Below, piece after piece: positions 62,428 to 64,000 of a DNA stretch of 64,000 nt; the stretch's first letter is position 1, and each line of letters opens with the position of its first letter. A program made the position numbers and the translations under genes. This DNA is from Actinomadura sp. J1-007 (GTDB lineage Bacteria; Actinomycetota; Actinomycetes; Streptosporangiales; Streptosporangiaceae), in the NCBI RefSeq assembly GCF_009793335.1, contig NZ_WING01000001.1, positions 4,464,001-4,528,000 on the forward strand. The letters are read 5' to 3'. The notes beneath the pieces are model-generated. The model was not told where the DNA came from. It did not search any database and was given only the letters and a program-made list of their open reading frames with translations.

Positions 62428-63296
62428 ATGGACGAGAGGATCGCGGTCGTGACGGGGGCGACGTCGGGGATCGGGAAGGAGATCGCGCGGGGGCTGCTCC
62501 GGCGGGGGTTCAGGGTCGGGATCGTGGGGCGCAGCGCGATGCGGGGCGAGGACGCTGTGGAGGAGCTGGGCGGGCGGGCCGACATGTTCCTGGCCGATCT
62601 GTCGGTGCGGCCGGACGTGCGGCGGGTCGCGGCGGAGATCGAGGAGCGGTACGGGCGGCTGGACGTCCTGGTCAACAACGCGGGCGTGCACATGATGCGG
62701 GCCAAGGTCAGCGCGGACGGGTACGACCGGATGATCGCCACCAATCATCTCGGGCCGTTCCTGCTGACCAATCTGCTGCTCGGGATGCTCGGGCGGTCGG
62801 CGCCGTCGCGGGTGGTGGTCGTGGCGTCGGAGGCGCACCGGCACGCGGGGCGGTTCGATCCGGAACGGCTCGCGGAGCCGGGGTCGTACCGCGCGGCCGG
62901 GTCGTTCCGGGTGTACGCGCGGTCCAAGCTGCTCAACATCCTGTTCGTTCAGGAACTGGCGGAACGGCTTGAGGGGACGGGTGTCACGGCCAACGCGGTT
63001 TCTCCCGGGGTGGTCGCGACGGGGTTGGTGCGGGAGTTGCGGTGGGCGGAGAGGGCGAGCGGGTTGATTTCCCATACTCCGGCGGTGCGTACGCCGGAGC
63101 AGGGCGCGCGGATGGCGTTGGAGCTGGCGACGGACGAGAAGTACGAGGGTTGTAGTGGGGGTTCTACAGCTCGGCGCCCGGGGCTGGCCTGCTGCCGAGG
63201 GCCGGGGCGTTGAAGGACCGTGAGCTGCGCAAGGCGGTATGGCGTGCGTCGGCGCATCTGGTCGGGCTGCCCGGAACGATAGCTTTGGGCACGTGA
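62428..63296 (+). CDS. Short-chain dehydrogenase/reductase (end frameshifted)
   Basis: The protein is a classical SDR with TGATSGIG (NAD(P) binding), NNAGVH, the catalytic Ser in VVVVASEAHRH and YARSK (Tyr/Lys pair). ATG 62428 follows GGGAGGG. As sequenced the frame reads on to 63213 after a break in the G run at 63157-63161. Adding one G gives GGFYSSAPGAGLLPRAGALKDR and a stop at 63294-63296, overlapping the next start (GTGA). Total ~289 codons. It resembles retinol-dehydrogenase-like SDRs; the substrate is unknown. Confidence 0.85.
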
Positions 63297-64000
63297 ATCC
63301 ACCGTACGAGCCGCGGCCCGTCGAGTCGTCCGGGCCCAAGGACTTCCTCGCCGGGATCGGCTACCTGTTGCGGGGACTGGGCTGGATCGCGCGGAGGCCC
63401 GGGCAGTGGTTGTTCGGGCTGATCCCCGCCGTGATCGTCCTGGTCGTGTACGCGGTGGCGCTGGGCCTGCTGGCCTACCAGCTGGACGACCTATCGGGAT
63501 GGGTGACGCCGTTCGCCGACGACTGGTCGGACGGGGCGCGGAAGGCGGCGCGGGCGGTCGCGGGGATCGCGATCTTCGGGGCGTCCGTGTTCGTGGCGGT
63601 GCTCACGTTCACCGCGCTGACGCTGCTGGTCGGCGATCCGTTCTACGAGGCGATCGCCGTGCGGGTCGAGGAGTCGCAGGGCGGGGCGCCGCCCGAGCCG
63701 GACGTGCCGCTGCTGGTGCAGATCTGGCGGGCGGTCAAGGACGCGGTGCTGCTCGGGCTGGTCGCGCTGGCGTTCGCGGTGGTGTTCTTCGCGTGCGGGT
63801 TCCTGCCGGTGGTGGGGCAGACGGTGGTGCCGGTGATCGCCGCGCTGGTGTCGGGGTACTTCCTGGCCGGGGAGCTGACCGGGGTCGCGCTGGAACGGCG
63901 CGGGATGCTGCGGCCGGAGCGGTTCGCGCTGCTGAAGCGGCACCGGGCGCTGGTGGTCGGGTTCGGCGCGGCCACGTTCGTGGTGTTCCTCATCCCGCTC
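63293..64000 (+). CDS. EI24/CysZ-like membrane protein, N-terminal part
   Basis: This gene is cut by the right edge; 236 residues are visible. It starts at GTG 63293, overlapping the SDR stop, and reads VNPPYEPRPVESSGPKDFLA. It contains several hydrophobic segments of the EI24/CysZ type and the motif ALTLLVGDPFYEAIAVRVEE. CysZ members import sulfate in some bacteria; in actinobacteria the role is mostly undefined. Translation is probably coupled to the SDR. Confidence 0.8.
   Translation, partial: MNPPYEPRPVESSGPKDFLAGIGYLLRGLGWIARRPGQWLFGLIPAVIVLVVYAVALGLLAYQLDDLSGWVTPFADDWSDGARKAARAVAGIAIFGASVFVAVLTFTALTLLVGDPFYEAIAVRVEESQGGAPPEPDVPLLVQIWRAVKDAVLLGLVALAFAVVFFACGFLPVVGQTVVPVIAALVSGYFLAGELTGVALERRGMLRPERFALLKRHRALVVGFGAATFVVFLIPL

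Overview
The window is high-GC actinobacterial DNA. Starts are ATG, GTG or TTG, third codon positions are almost always G or C, and long antisense ORFs are common. The order lpqB - comF - hpf - response regulator - secA - Rv3235-like gene, the DasR/dre system, GDH180, ftsE/ftsX/smpB/ssrA and many lipoproteins suggest a filamentous actinomycete. Streptosporangiales, for example Actinomadura or a relative, is my inference and not a proven assignment.

Layout. (1) 1-13 kb: the end of lpqB, then an insert of hydrolase, TetR and GNAT genes, then comF, hpf with a structured leader, an orphan NarL-type regulator, an AlkX/YcaQ-like glycosylase (broken frame), secA and an Rv3235-like gene. (2) 13.9-28.8 kb: an amino-sugar block. 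Two EIIC permeases flank a DasR-like GntR regulator. A 26-28 bp palindrome built of dre half-sites sits between the second EIIC gene and the operon nagA - SIS deaminase - EIIB - EIIA - HAD - HPr - EI. A NagZ-like lipoprotein, a GlcNAc/MurNAc kinase, an RpiR regulator and murQ follow. Together these genes could import and phosphorylate GlcNAc, deacetylate and deaminate it to fructose-6-P, and recycle cell-wall muropeptides. (3) 29-37 kb: acyl-CoA dehydrogenase, two HAD proteins, P5C dehydrogenase (pruA) and acetoacetyl-CoA synthetase. (4) 37-51 kb: a triple-HTH protein, an NlpC/P60 hydrolase, a Ser/Thr kinase, the very large NAD-glutamate dehydrogenase, and three related lipoproteins around prfB. 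(5) 51-57.5 kb: ftsE, ftsX, an S41 protease, smpB, a PBP-like protein lacking all three catalytic motifs, an apparent structured RNA, and ssrA (tmRNA). (6) 57.5-61.3 kb: a small island between ssrA and a 46-bp copy of the ssrA 3' end. It carries a Cys-rich peptide gene, a phosphotransferase, a regulator remnant, a 2H phosphoesterase and a lipoprotein, with no integrase. (7) 61.5-64 kb: a small membrane protein, an SDR and the start of an EI24/CysZ-like gene.

Data quality. Eleven conserved genes are interrupted by twelve apparent single-base losses, nearly all in C or G runs and always in the same direction. This looks like consensus error, so I describe these genes as frameshifted and give their full extents. 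Other notable sequence features are two unrelated ~21-22 bp tandem arrays next to stop codons, 85-86 bp repeats after ssrA, and many long GC-rich terminator hairpins.
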